From assembly GCA_965644315.1 (NCBI GenBank), contig CBFFRQ010000080.1:124001-188000 (forward strand): a stretch of DNA of 64,000 bases, written 5' to 3'. The notes beneath the pieces were generated by a model. The model saw only the letters and a program-made list of their open reading frames with translations. It made no database searches and had not been told where the DNA came from. Positions 46,701 to 55,775 of this stretch are shown here, piece after piece. A program made the translations under genes and the position numbers. Numbering within the stretch: position 1 is the stretch's first letter; each line of letters starts with the position of its first letter. Origin of the DNA: Caecitellus pseudoparvulus (Eukaryota; Bigyra: Bicosoecida).

Positions 46701-47336
46701 TGCCGCGGAAAGCCGCAGCTCTCGCTCGGCGAACCGGTCAGCGTCCTCTGCGTCACGCTGGAGGCGCTCCATTTCAATGGCCGATTCGCGCTCCCGCAGC
46801 TCATCCTCGCCCACCATGCCCACCACCACTTCCTCCGACGCCACTGCACCTTGGAACTGTGCAAGGTAGTCTGGCACTTCCTCCTCCTCCACTGTGTCGG
46901 CGGCCGCCGTCACGCCAGAGGTGTCTGCCTTGTGCTCAGGTGCTGGAATGGAGCCCGGGCTGGCGAACTCTGCGTCGCCGATTTCCTTCAGTGATGGCAT
47001 GCGGCTCAGGGAGTGTGCCGCGGGAGCCGTGCCGGTCGCCGCGGCACCATCTGCAGCCACCGCCGCAGAGTCAGCGCTGCCGGACGCGTCGCGCTCGAGG
47101 GAAGGTGCAGGTCCAGTGGAACCAGCAGCCTCAACGCCCTGGTGTGGCGAAAGTTCTCCTGCGAGCATCAGGGGGAGTGGAGGCGTGTAACGTCCTACCC
47201 AAGCCGTGCAGCGCAAGTCCCGAAGACTGGAAACTACCGTGCCGCAGAGCACACCATGCCACCATGAAGTAATACTTGTTGGCAGCGCACGCTACTCAGC
47301 GCAGCACGCACCATCGTCAGCGTGCGCAGCCGCCAT
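43716..47336 (-). CDS. Four-pass membrane protein with C2-like domain and SAYxS repeats
   Basis: Model: exons 47336-47312 and 47158-43716, intron 153 nt, giving MAAAHADDGELSPHQ and 1,155 residues; a start at ATG 47168 (MLAGELS, 1,150 residues) is the alternative. Order: acidic disordered N-terminus, a charged coiled coil (~125-235, with ERESAIEMERLQRDAED), and a beta-rich C2-like region (~242-440, with GRYVLLATLYDRLGG and NVIIFELFLLGG). Then an acidic stretch, a Gly/Ser region with nine AY-containing repeats (~532-718), four hydrophobic helices (~820-1020) and a conserved-looking C-terminal soluble domain. The layout reminds me of the widespread protist proteins labelled OFCC1-like, an association from memory and unverified. 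Membrane and function are unknown. A poly-Gly tract comes from a GCC-repeat run near 45301-45320. Confidence 0.8.
45028..45585 (-). repeat. SAYxS protein repeats in the four-pass membrane protein
   Basis: About nine copies of [S/G]-A-Y-[S/A/T]-S-[T/V/F]-[L/F] spaced ~14-25 residues apart with Gly/Ser-rich spacers: SAYSSQV, SAYSSTL, SAYASTL, SAYSSTL, SAYTSVF, GAYASSF, GAYASTL, NPYASTE and GAYAQQ. DNA spacing is irregular, so these are repeats at protein level and not a simple satellite. Confidence 0.85.
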
Positions 47337-47808
47337 GGCAGCCGAGCGGAAGTTGAGCAGAGGACGTTTCTTTGTGCTTGGTCGGGAGCCTGGACTGCTA
47401 GAAAGCCCTGCAAGAAGGCGGAGCGAGTAAGCAACGAGCAGTGTATGCCCTGGTACCAGATGTCTCGCGGGCGGGCTATGCCTACCTGCCTTCTTCGAAT
47501 GTATGCTCTGCAGCGCCTCACTTCACTCAGGCCAACGTAGGCAAGTCGAGCAGGCTGGAGCCCAGCCAGCAGACTTGCAACGCTGAATGCAGAGCAGGGA
47601 GCAGCAAGTGCCCGCACTCCGCCTGCAATCAATTGAGGGCCTAGGGGGTTCGGATCGTGAAAGGTTTTGCTTTCTGTCCTGCTTTGCCTGGCTGCACAGC
47701 GCACCGATGCCGTGTTGCTCGAGGCCCACACACAGGCAACAAAGAGAAAACACAGCCTGCGAAGATCTCCACCAGCGGGAATCGGAAACACGATATGACA
47801 TCTCAGTC
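47337..47808. other. Shared 5' region of two divergent genes, no gene annotated
   Basis: 472 bp between the starts of the four-pass membrane protein (-) and the hypothetical protein (+). A minus-strand frame with a plausible 78-nt intron (47456-47379 region) crosses it, but it has no motif and overlaps the chosen start. It may be 5' UTR. Confidence 0.4.
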
Positions 47809-49254
47809 ATGAAGTGGTCAGGCAACGCTACGCAACGTGTGCTGCAGCACCAACAAGCCATGGTGCCGCGGCCGTCCAGGCCTCGTGCGCAGGCTTCCGT
47901 GCTGCACAGGCGCTGGGCAGGGAAGCGCGCACGGCACACGGACGCTGCGCTGCAAGGAGCATCTCCAGAGGTCCTACGACTGCGCATGCTGGCCGAGAGT
48001 ACGAAGCGCGTGCGGGGTAACCCAAAGACATGGGAGCCAGTGCGGCGACAGGAGGCTGCGGAAACGCAGAAGACGGCTCCAACGCTGCACGTTGCTGGCC
48101 CTCCACGAGACACGGTTGAGATCCAGGTGCCCTCCATAGCATGCACGGTATCTTGTGGACACATCAGCTCTCCAGCCGGTACGGTGCAGCAGCTGCTCGC
48201 CAAGCTGCACGCCACTGCGCAGGGACTTCAAGCAGAGCTGGATGGCGTGCCGGGCCACCCGCCGTGTGGCCTCCCTGACGCCGCCCTTGGGGCGTGGAGT
48301 GAGCTTGTCGCCGCCGCACAAGAGGCAAGACCTGTACAGCATCAACAGCACGCACAGAGCCCACACGCAGAGGTTGAGGCGGCCTGGGATCAACTGCAAG
48401 AGCTTGCCAAGCGGGCCGCCTACCTTGCGGCAGCGCAGGAGCTGGCCCGGTGCAATGGCGAGGAAGCAGACACCGTGTTCATCAACGTGCCTACGCCCAT
48501 CATTGCCCTTGAGCTGCAAGAGGAAGTTCAGCAAGTCCTGGCGCGGCCCGCACCGCCAAGAGCCCACTGCTGCGGCGAGGAAGCGGCTCCAGAGCCAGAC
48601 CAGGCCACACTGGCGGACATCCGTGCTGCCCTGCGTGGCGCAGCTAAGCTTTCAAACTTCGCTGCAATGAACCTGGGCGAAAGGGGCACACAAGAACTGC
48701 TGCTTCCCCTCCTGACCTGCCTGGCAGACCAGTCTGCCAGAGGCCCGCAGGTTGCGAGCGGGCACGCTGCTGGTCGAGTCCTTGGGTCTCCCGAGACAAC
48801 CCCGTGGAGGGAGCTCCTAGCCGCGGTGCAAGCGGGCCCCAGGCCACAGCCTGACACCAAGCTGGTGGCATCCTTGCAGGCCCAGGCGCCCTGCGAAGTG
48901 TGGCTGTTGGAATCTTCGCTCCGCTTATGCCTTGCCGCATGGATGGCGGCGTCAACGTCAGGTGACGCGGGTCTGCACACCTTGGCACAGTGGACTCTGC
49001 AGCTGCTGGCACTTGCTTCCAAAGACAGCCCAGCAAGCACTGTGGAAGTGGCTCTGGCCTTTTTGCGTGCATTGCCCCCCATGGCCCAAGGGGAGCCGTG
49101 CTCTGGTCCCGGCGAGCTTGTGACAGCATTGCATTGCACGCGGCAGCTAGAGTTGACGATGCGAAAGGTGGGCGCCATGCATGACCGGGGAGGCGAGCAG
49201 CCCGCAAGTAAACTTTCTCAGGCGCAAGAGGTGCCGCAGGTGCTGACGCTGTGA
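47809..49254 (+). CDS. Hypothetical helical protein
   Basis: 481 residues from the ATG at 47809 (MKWSGNATQRV), single exon. The frame is open upstream to an ATG at 47587, but that extension has composition unlike a protein (Cys-rich). A basic N-terminus (~1-75, with EVLRLRMLAESTKRV) is followed by long Ala/Leu/Glu-rich helices (for example AWDQLQELAKRAAYLAAAQE; EEVQQVLARP; HTLAQWTLQLLALAS), suggesting a helical-repeat or coiled-coil scaffold. The C-terminus is polar. No domain recognised, no signal peptide or membrane helix. It ends 43 nt from the NOP10 stop, convergent. Confidence 0.65.
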   Translation: MKWSGNATQRVLQHQQAMVPRPSRPRAQASVLHRRWAGKRARHTDAALQGASPEVLRLRMLAESTKRVRGNPKTWEPVRRQEAAETQKTAPTLHVAGPPRDTVEIQVPSIACTVSCGHISSPAGTVQQLLAKLHATAQGLQAELDGVPGHPPCGLPDAALGAWSELVAAAQEARPVQHQQHAQSPHAEVEAAWDQLQELAKRAAYLAAAQELARCNGEEADTVFINVPTPIIALELQEEVQQVLARPAPPRAHCCGEEAAPEPDQATLADIRAALRGAAKLSNFAAMNLGERGTQELLLPLLTCLADQSARGPQVASGHAAGRVLGSPETTPWRELLAAVQAGPRPQPDTKLVASLQAQAPCEVWLLESSLRLCLAAWMAASTSGDAGLHTLAQWTLQLLALASKDSPASTVEVALAFLRALPPMAQGEPCSGPGELVTALHCTRQLELTMRKVGAMHDRGGEQPASKLSQAQEVPQVLTL

Positions 49255-49297
49255 GAAATGCAAGGTCCACTGTGGGAAGGGACCGACACCATCAACT

Positions 49298-49636
49298 TCA
49301 CAGCTTGGTGGCTGGCTGCTGCGTGGGCAGCAGACCATGGCGCTTCTTGCAGGCGACGCGGTGCTTCGAGAACTTGTCATCCGGTGAAAAGCGAGCTGTG
49401 AAAAGCAAATCGAGCCGTGGAAGCGCTCCCCAAGCCGTGCTTCAGGCCCAGGACGTGTTCGCACCTGGATGGGCGGAGAAGGTGGGAGCACCCTCTGGGG
49501 TGGTCTTCTGCGAGGCAAGAGCCACAGAAGCTGAGGTGTGACCGGAATTGCGCGAGGGGGTCATCCCGTGCTCTAAGCGTACCTTCAGCGTGTAAATGCG
49601 CTTGCCGTTGGCATCGCAGTAGTACATGAGGTGCAT
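49298..49636 (-). CDS. NOP10: NOP10, H/ACA snoRNP subunit
   Basis: Three small exons, 49636-49583, 49507-49465 and 49395-49298; introns of 75 and 69 nt; 64 residues, the length of human NOP10. It starts [19 protein letters not shown] (family: M-x-L-M-Y-Y-x-x-x-x-G-K-R-x-Y-T-L-K-K), continues [20 protein letters not shown] and ends with a basic QQPATKL tail. The archaeal zinc-binding cysteines are lacking, as in other eukaryotes. NOP10 bridges dyskerin/Cbf5 and the guide RNA in H/ACA particles, which pseudouridylate rRNA and serve telomerase in some lineages. Nucleolar. No single long frame exposes the gene. It shares a 200-bp divergent upstream region with the copine-like gene. Confidence 0.96.
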
Positions 49637-49835
49637 GGCTGGCAAGATGGTGAGTGCGGAAAATGACAACGCTGAGCACAGGGAGGCACAGTTGGCGAGA
49701 GGTGCGGCACCATGAGCATGCAATTTCAAAAGTAGCTCCATCCTACTCGCTGTGCTCTCATGGACATTGCCCAAGGCTTGCTTGTATGCCCCCCGGTCCC
49801 CCCCTGAGCCACAGCCAGCAGCACCCCCTTCCGCC

Positions 49836-51389
49836 ATGGGGTGTGCATCAAGCACGCCTGCCGTGCCCCCCAGCGGCATGTCAAGGCAAGCGTCCGTCTT
49901 GAAGTTCATTCCTGATCAGGTTCGTTTACAGGCTGCAGCCCAGCCCTGCCCTGCCTCTGGCTGAGCCTGCTAGGCCTGGCGGGAGTGTGCTCAGCCTCAC
50001 CTGCACACCACGCCAGCGGGCACTCTGCCGTGACCCGCCCCTCCACAGTTCTCCAACTTGGAGCAACTGCAGGATGCCCTGCGCCAAGGCGGCCTTGAGA
50101 GCTCTCAGCTGGTCCGTGCCGCCTTGCTGTCGTGCATTGCGTTGCCTTGAAGCCGCTTCAGGAAGCGAGCCCCTGCTCCGCGTCCAGATTCTGGGAGTTG
50201 ACTTCACGAAGAGCAATGAGTGGACTGGCAAGCGCTCCTTTGGAGGACGCAGCTTGCATGACACGTCTTTCAGCACCAATCCGTACCGGGAGGCCATCAA
50301 GGTGATCGGCAAGACCCTGGAGGTCTTCGATGATGACCGCCTCATCCCTGCGTACGGCTTTGGCACTGCGGAGACTGGCGCAGACAAGCTCGTTTCCTTT
50401 AACCCCGAGGAGCGGCCCTGTCACGCCTTCCAGGAAGTGGAGCAGCGCTATTTGCAACTGGCCCAGTGCCTACACTTTGTGAGTGTGCGCAGCTGCCTCC
50501 TGCGCCGTGCACGCCAGCTCACGTGCTGTCTTCCCCTGCACAGGCTGGACCCACCACCTTTGCCCCCATCATCCGTAAGGCGTGTGAAATCACGTCCCAG
50601 TCTGGTGGGCAGTACCATGTCCTCATCATCGTCGCTGATGGCCAGGTGACGCGTCCCACTTCCACTCCTGAGGGCCAGCTCTCCTCCTTCGAGCAGGACA
50701 CGGTGAACGCCATCGTGGAGGCAGCAAACTTTCCCCTCTCCATCGTCATGGTTGGGGTAGGGGACGGCCCATGGGACACCATGACTGCCTTTGATGACGC
50801 CATTCCTCATCGCAAGTGGGACAACTGGCAGACAGTCATCATGGATGCCTCACTTGCCAAGCGCGGCGGCTCACTGGAGTACTGCCCACCCGCCGCTGAG
50901 GCGCAGTTCGCACTGGACGCCCTCATGGAGGTGCCTGACCAGTACCAAATCACGCAGCGCCTGAACATCCTGTGGAAGACGCGCGGCATCAACCACAGCC
51001 CTGTGCCCATTGTGCCCCCTCCGGATGGAGGAGGTGCTCCGCCAGGCCAACAGCAGGGCCCCTACCCTGGTGGCCCAGGTGGCTCTGGCGGCCCTGGCCC
51101 TTATCCTCCCGGCCCAGGTGGCCCTGGCCCTTACCCTCCTGGCCCCAGTGGTGGCTCAGCCCCGTACCCTGGCGGGCCATCAGGCGGCGGTGGACCTGCA
51201 CCGTACCCGCCTGGTGCTGGCGGATCTGGACCCCCCCCTCAAGCAGCAGGCCCCGGACCCAGCCCGTATCCGCCTGGCCCATCAGCTCCTGGTGCGGGCA
51301 GCACAGGGCCGCCGTTCCCCCCTGGCCCAGGCGGTGCAGGCGGGTCAGCGCCGCCTCCTGGCTATGGCAGCGAGAGTGCCACCTTGTGA
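49836..51389 (+). CDS. Copine-type vWA protein with predicted N-terminal lipidation
   Basis: Four exons: 49836-49919, 50049-50111, 50188-50478 and 50544-51389; introns of 129, 76 and 65 nt; 427 residues. It starts MGCASS: Gly2 with Ser6 fits myristoylation, and Cys3 palmitoylation. The copine/RGLG vWA domain spans ~30-300: LESSQLILGVDFTKSNEWTG (MIDAS D-x-T-x-S type), PYREAIKVIGKTLEVFDDD, LIPAYGFGTAET, FAPIIRKACEI, LIIVADGQVT and VGVGDGPW. It lacks the N-terminal C2 pair of classical copines and the C-terminal RING of plant RGLG ligases, ending instead in ~120 residues rich in Pro, Gly and Tyr. Ca2+-independent membrane association by lipid anchor is expected. Role: possibly a signalling scaffold at the plasma membrane. 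Confidence 0.9.
51017..51380 (+). repeat. Pro/Gly/Tyr-rich repeat tail of the copine-like protein
   Basis: Imperfect tandem units of the form G-P-Y-P-P-G-P (GPYPGGPGG, GPYPPGPGG, GPYPPGPSG, APYPGGPSG, APYPPGAGG, SPYPPGPS) in the last ~120 residues. PPGP and PPPY-like patches are potential WW or SH3 ligands; the FERM-WW protein encoded ~10 kb away has three WW domains. Confidence 0.8.
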
Positions 51390-51535
51390 TTGGCAAGGCA
51401 GGCCTGTCTTGAGAAACGTGATCATGGGCAAGGGGCTGCTGTGTTCTGTGTTCGGCCCGTTGTTCTGTCACACTGTGCGTGCAGCAGGAGAGGGAAGCTG
51501 GCTCAGCTGCGGGAGACATCACGCAATGCATTCCT

Positions 51536-52099
51536 TCACTCATCCTTCTCCACCCCCGCGAAGGCCTGGTCAAAGGTGCCCAGGTCTTTGTTGCTCTCCA
51601 CAAGCTCGTTGATGGCGTCAAAGTCCCCCACAAAGGTGGTCGTGTCGCCTTCTTGGAGAAAAACCTGACGTGTGGGGGTACTGCTGCTTGTCGGCACCGC
51701 TTGAGGGAGGCGAAGCTCGCCATACACACCTGAGGGTACTTGCCACGCAGCCCAGAAACCTCAAACAAGGAGTTCCGAGTGGCTTTCAGCTCAGGATCAC
51801 AGCCATCCACCATGTCATACTTTACTTTGTAGGCTGTGTGGAGAGGGGGCGTGGGTTGGCTTGAGCAGGTGTGAGAAGCCACCACGCCAACAGCAACGAG
51901 TGACATGGCGCACCCTTCAACCAATGCTGGATCTTGGTGGTCTTGTCTTGCACACCAGGATCTGCCGTCATGGTAGCCCACAGTACTATGCACTGCGCAA
52001 AGCACAACATGCAAAGAAGTGCGGAGGGAGGGGATGCCAATGCGCTGGAGCCGCCCCACACACCTTCTTCGTGCCTGCTGCATCGGCTGACGACGCCAT
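51536..52099 (-). CDS. SH3BGR/SH3BGRL-like thioredoxin-fold protein
   Basis: Four exons, 52099-52064, 51992-51914, 51833-51730 and 51664-51536; introns of 71, 80 and 65 nt; 115 residues, typical for the family. Features in order: a first strand and helix (CIVLWATMTADPGVQDKTTK, IQHWLK), KVKYDMVDGCDPELK, then YPQVFLQEGDTTTFVGDFD with the cis-Pro of the glutaredoxin-like fold, and a C-terminal helix. No CxxC redox pair is present, as in animal SH3BGRL, so it is probably a binding protein and not a redox enzyme. Nothing longer than ~45 codons exposes it. It lies convergent with the copine gene and divergent from NOC4. Confidence 0.87.
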
Positions 52100-52418
52100 G
52101 CTGAAAGGAAGGCTTGCAGCTGAAGTGCGCTAAGAAACCAGTGGAGGCATGTGAGTCCTGTGAGCAGACATGGCCGAGAATGGGAGGACAAAGGAGAAAT
52201 TGCACACAGCAAGGCGACTGTCTCACTCAAAGCACTCCCAGCTGGATGCTTCCACACACAGCGCAAAACTCACCCCTTGCACATGATACCTACTAGGTGT
52301 AGTCGCTCTTCGTATGTGCCTTGGCTTCCTAACACGCCCTCTGAGCTCTCCAGCTGAAAAAGTGACGCGGCGCAAGCCGCACACCTGAGACCGCTGTGCA
52401 TCTCCACACGGAGGCACG
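52100..52418. promoter_or_regulatory. Shared divergent 5' region of SH3BGR-like and NOC4 genes
   Basis: 319 bp between two start codons on opposite strands. It must hold both promoters. I see no TATA box or other defined element. Confidence 0.5.
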
Positions 52419-54805
52419 ATGGATGAAGGGAAGGTCAAGAGCATCGAGGCAGCATGCCTTGAATCCATTAAGGGGGTCAATGGCATCACTGAGTTACTTG
52501 AAGTCGTGCAGTCTGCCACAGCGCAGGTGAGTTGTGTTCGCGTGTGCGGAAATTGGTACATGCTCGCACGCCTTTCTTCCAATTGCAGAGCACGAAGCAA
52601 GCTGTGCCAGCGCTCCACGCCCTTCGGCGGATTTTCACGTACTATCTCCAGGCTGGGCTCATGCCGCGAGCTTCATCGCTCGCGACACCCTCGCAGCAGG
52701 GGTCAAAAAAGAAGCGCTCTCGAAAAGACGCTGCTGGTGCGGTGGCTGGCTGGCTGCACAGTAAGCTAGCCTCCCTAGTGCAGACACTCACGGGAGCAGG
52801 ATGGCTACACTCTCCTCGGGCCAAAAGCCGAGTGCTGTCGCTGCGCACAATCGTGCACTTCGTGGCCCACGGCCCTGCTGTCCCAAGTGCCACAGACGCT
52901 GGCACGCTCCGCCCGACTTTCGACAAGCAGCACCTGGACTGCCTTGTCCAAGGGCTCACTCAGCCTCCTACACTTCAGCCTGCACCTGCCTCGTCGGTGC
53001 ACCAGTGGCTTCCTGCGGGTGACGTGCTGGATGCGCTTGTTGAAGAGTTTGCTGACGAGTACGATGACTTCCGCTTGCAGCTGCTGCAAGCGGTGCAGCG
53101 GGCGGCAGTAGAGGCGAGTCAGAAACCATCGAGCACTTCAGAGCACGAAAGTGGCGACGTTCAGACCACTGCTGTCTGCCTGCATGAGCTGCTAAGCAGG
53201 GTGAGCGTGCCACCATCCGAAGCAGCCTGGGGACCGCGATCCTTCATCGTCCCACCAGACGTCACTGCAGACGCCGAGGCCAGTGGAGCAGATGGGAAGG
53301 GCGAAAGCGGGGACGACAGCGCTGCTGGGGCTGAAGAGGAAGAAGATGCGGCCTACGTCGCCGTGCATGGCAGTTCAGGCGCAGGGCTGGCAGCCGCTGC
53401 TGCCCAGTTCAGCCGTCGAGGGCGCAAGGCCCAGCGAAAACGCAAACGGGAATCTTTGAAAGCTGTCACTGGTGGGGTGGTCGCGGCCAGCGCGGGGAGC
53501 TTGACCAGCCAGCACCGCAGCTTCCAGGACGCGTGGCTGGCAGTTCTGCGGCTGCCCTTGCCGCGGGCCACGTTGAAGCGCGTGCTCAGCAGCCTGGAGG
53601 GGGACATCCTCCCAACGGTCGTGAACCCGCTGCTGTTCGCAGACTTTCTCTCTGCTGCCTACAGCACTGGTGGTGTCATTGCCCTGCTGTCCTTGGAAGC
53701 CCTGTGGCACCTCATGTCCCACCATGGGCTGGAGTACCCCTCCTTCTACGCAAAGCTGTACGCCCTGCTGACGCAGGGCAACTTGGTGGCGCGGTACAAT
53801 GGCCGGTTTATGGCCCTGCTGGACATGTTCCTCTCCTCTGCTGCACTGCCTGCGTACTTGGTTGCCGCCTTCGCGAAGCGCCTGGCTCGCCTGGCGGTGC
53901 GGGGTCCACCCACCGTCGCCTGCCTGGCGTTGCCGCTCATGTACAACGCCCTGAAGCGGCACCCCGCCTGCACGCCACTGTTGCACAGGGCTATGCCAAA
54001 GATCGGCCGAGTCCCGCAGCTGTCCAAGTCCTTGCCAGGAGCTGCTGAGGCGGTGGCTGGGTCCAGAGTGCCGCCCCTGTCTATTGCAGGTGGCGTCTGG
54101 GAAGACCCCTTCCACGAAGAAGCAGACGACCCAGCCAAAGCAAATGCCTTGGCCAGCCAGCTGTGGGAAATTGTGGCGCTGCAGTCGCACTGGTCGCCCC
54201 AGGTTGCGCGCCTGGCGGAGCTGTTCGGGCAGGCCATGACGCGGAAGGAGTTCAACGTCTCCCAAGCCACAGCCAACACATTCAGCACACTCATGAAAGG
54301 CGCTCTGCGCCCAGTGGCTGCGGCACCTGCAAGTCACAGTGCACGCGGCCGCCCTGGGCGCAAGCATGACCGCCGGAGGAAGCGTGTCAGCGGCGAGGCA
54401 GCTCTTTCAGCGCTCAGTGCGACGCCCTTGGCCATCCACACCCAAGACAGCGTCGGAGATGCCGTGCGGGATGTGGCACTTGTGACAGGGGCAGGGGACG
54501 ATGGGTGGGAAGGGAACCCGTACTTCCTGAAGCCAATCACGGCTGGCGAAGATGAGGAGGAGGGTGCCCGTGACGGTGAAATCCTTGCACCGCCGACACT
54601 GCCAGACAGTGACGGAGAGCCCGAGCCTGAGGAGGAAGGGAGCACACCCACGAAGTCAGGTGACGGCTTGGCAATGCCTGGGGGGGCGCATGGCGTCCCC
54701 TTTGGAGCTGCGACGATCGGGTCGTTGGAGGCAATGTCGCTTGCTGTTGGCCTTGGTACGCGCAGCGTGAACTTGCTGCCGCACATTCTAGACTTTGGCT
54801 CGTGA
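52419..54805 (+). CDS. NOC4: NOC4 ribosome-biogenesis factor (CBF/Mak21 family)
   Basis: Exons 52419-52526 and 52589-54805; a 62-nt intron with GTGAGT donor; 774 residues. The CBF/Mak21 core at ~345-510 is very well kept: FQDAWLAVLRLPLPRATLKR, PLLFADFLSAAYSTGGVIAL, LEYPSFYAKLYALLTQGN, FLSSAALPAYLVAAFAKRLA and MYNALKRHPAC, followed by DPFHEEADDP (~540) and ALASQLWEIVALQSHWSPQV. NOC4 pairs with NOP14 and is needed for small-subunit assembly and export of 40S precursors from the nucleolus. Two family-external stretches, a basic KKKRSRKDA near 80 and an RKAQRKRKRE near 300, look like nuclear signals. The C-terminus is acidic and disordered. It is longer than human NOC4L (~516) by N- and C-terminal extensions. 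Confidence 0.96.
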
Positions 54806-54977
54806 AGTCCCGAATGCAACCCAAAACAAACCTGCGCACAAGCCCTCACGCAATGCACGCCGCACTTCGCCACCCCCCGGTGCGCCGACAAAACACAGCC
54901 AGCCAGCCTGGCCCGCCTGAGCAGCTCAGCTGCCACCACGAAACGCCAGTCAAACCGACACCTGCACCGTGCGCGCC

Positions 54978-55667
54978 ATGCCGCTCACTCAAGACGAAAT
55001 CGACGGCTGCCGCGATGCGTTCCTGGCCTACGACAAGGATCACAGCGGATCCATTGAGGTGTGGGAGCTCAAGGAAGTGCTGGAGGGTGGGTCCAGGCCG
55101 GGCCTGGTTCAAGAAGTTTCGCGAGAGTTTTGCACCACCTCGCCCGCCTCCCACGCCCGCTCTCAGCCATGGGACAACACCCTACCGAGGAGGAGCTCTT
55201 CCAGATGATCAGTGAAGTTGACGAGAATGCCAGTGGCTCCATCGGTGCGTGCTTTCTCTTCCTGGGGTGCCTGCGATGACGAGTGCCGCAGCTAGGCAGC
55301 GGCCAACAATGCTTGGCTCCTCCTCGTGCAACAGACTTTGGCGAGTTCCTCAAGGTCATCGAAAAGCAGAAGGAACGCTCCTCCCACTTTGATGAGGAGA
55401 CGGACTTCGGTAAGGTGTCCTGGCGCATCGTCCGGGCTGCCTGCCAAGCGGCGCTTCATGGTGCAAACCTTCTGCAACGCAGTGGATGCCTTCGTCGCCT
55501 GTGGCGGCAACTCTGACAAGAGCGGGCACGTCCGCCGCGAGACCTTGGTGAAGATCGTGAAAGAGGACTTTGGTCTCACCATTGACATTGAGAAACTCAT
55601 CGACGACATTGACGAAGACCGGTCGGGGGAGATCGAATACGCAGAGTTCAAGCAGCTCCTCTCTTGA
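54978..55667 (+). CDS. Calmodulin-like EF-hand protein
   Basis: Four exons, 54978-55086, 55167-55244, 55335-55409 and 55483-55667; introns of 80, 90 and 73 nt; 148 residues, the size of calmodulin. Loops: EF1 DKDHSGSIEVWE (~22-33), EF2 DENASGSIDFGE (~58-69), EF3 GNSDKSGHVRRE (degenerate, position 1 is Gly), EF4 DEDRSGEIEYAE (~132-143). Three sites should bind Ca2+. The linker KQKERSSHFDEE and the segment VDAFVACGGN are unlike calmodulin or centrin, so it is a separate family. Axonemal EF-hand light chains are one possibility. Introns in the same phase (1) at every boundary suggest module shuffling. It starts 172 nt after NOC4 on the same strand. Confidence 0.92.
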
Positions 55668-55775
55668 GCGCCCAGCTGCCTAGTGTGATCGACGTGGTGG
55701 CTCCTTGGTGAGGTTCTTGAAGGAGGTTCAGGTGCCGTTGGCTGCGCGCACACCTGCCCTCTCGCACAGTGTATC

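Noticed and set aside
47234-47791. Minus-strand frame of 185 codons upstream of the four-pass membrane protein
   Set aside because: It has a plausible 78-nt intron but no motif, and it overlaps the better start MAAAHADDG with its splice join. It may be UTR.
50989-52266. Minus-strand frame of ~425 codons
   Set aside because: Mostly antisense to copine exon 4. Its upstream part only accidentally includes exon 3 of the SH3BGR-like gene, which is explained by the spliced model.
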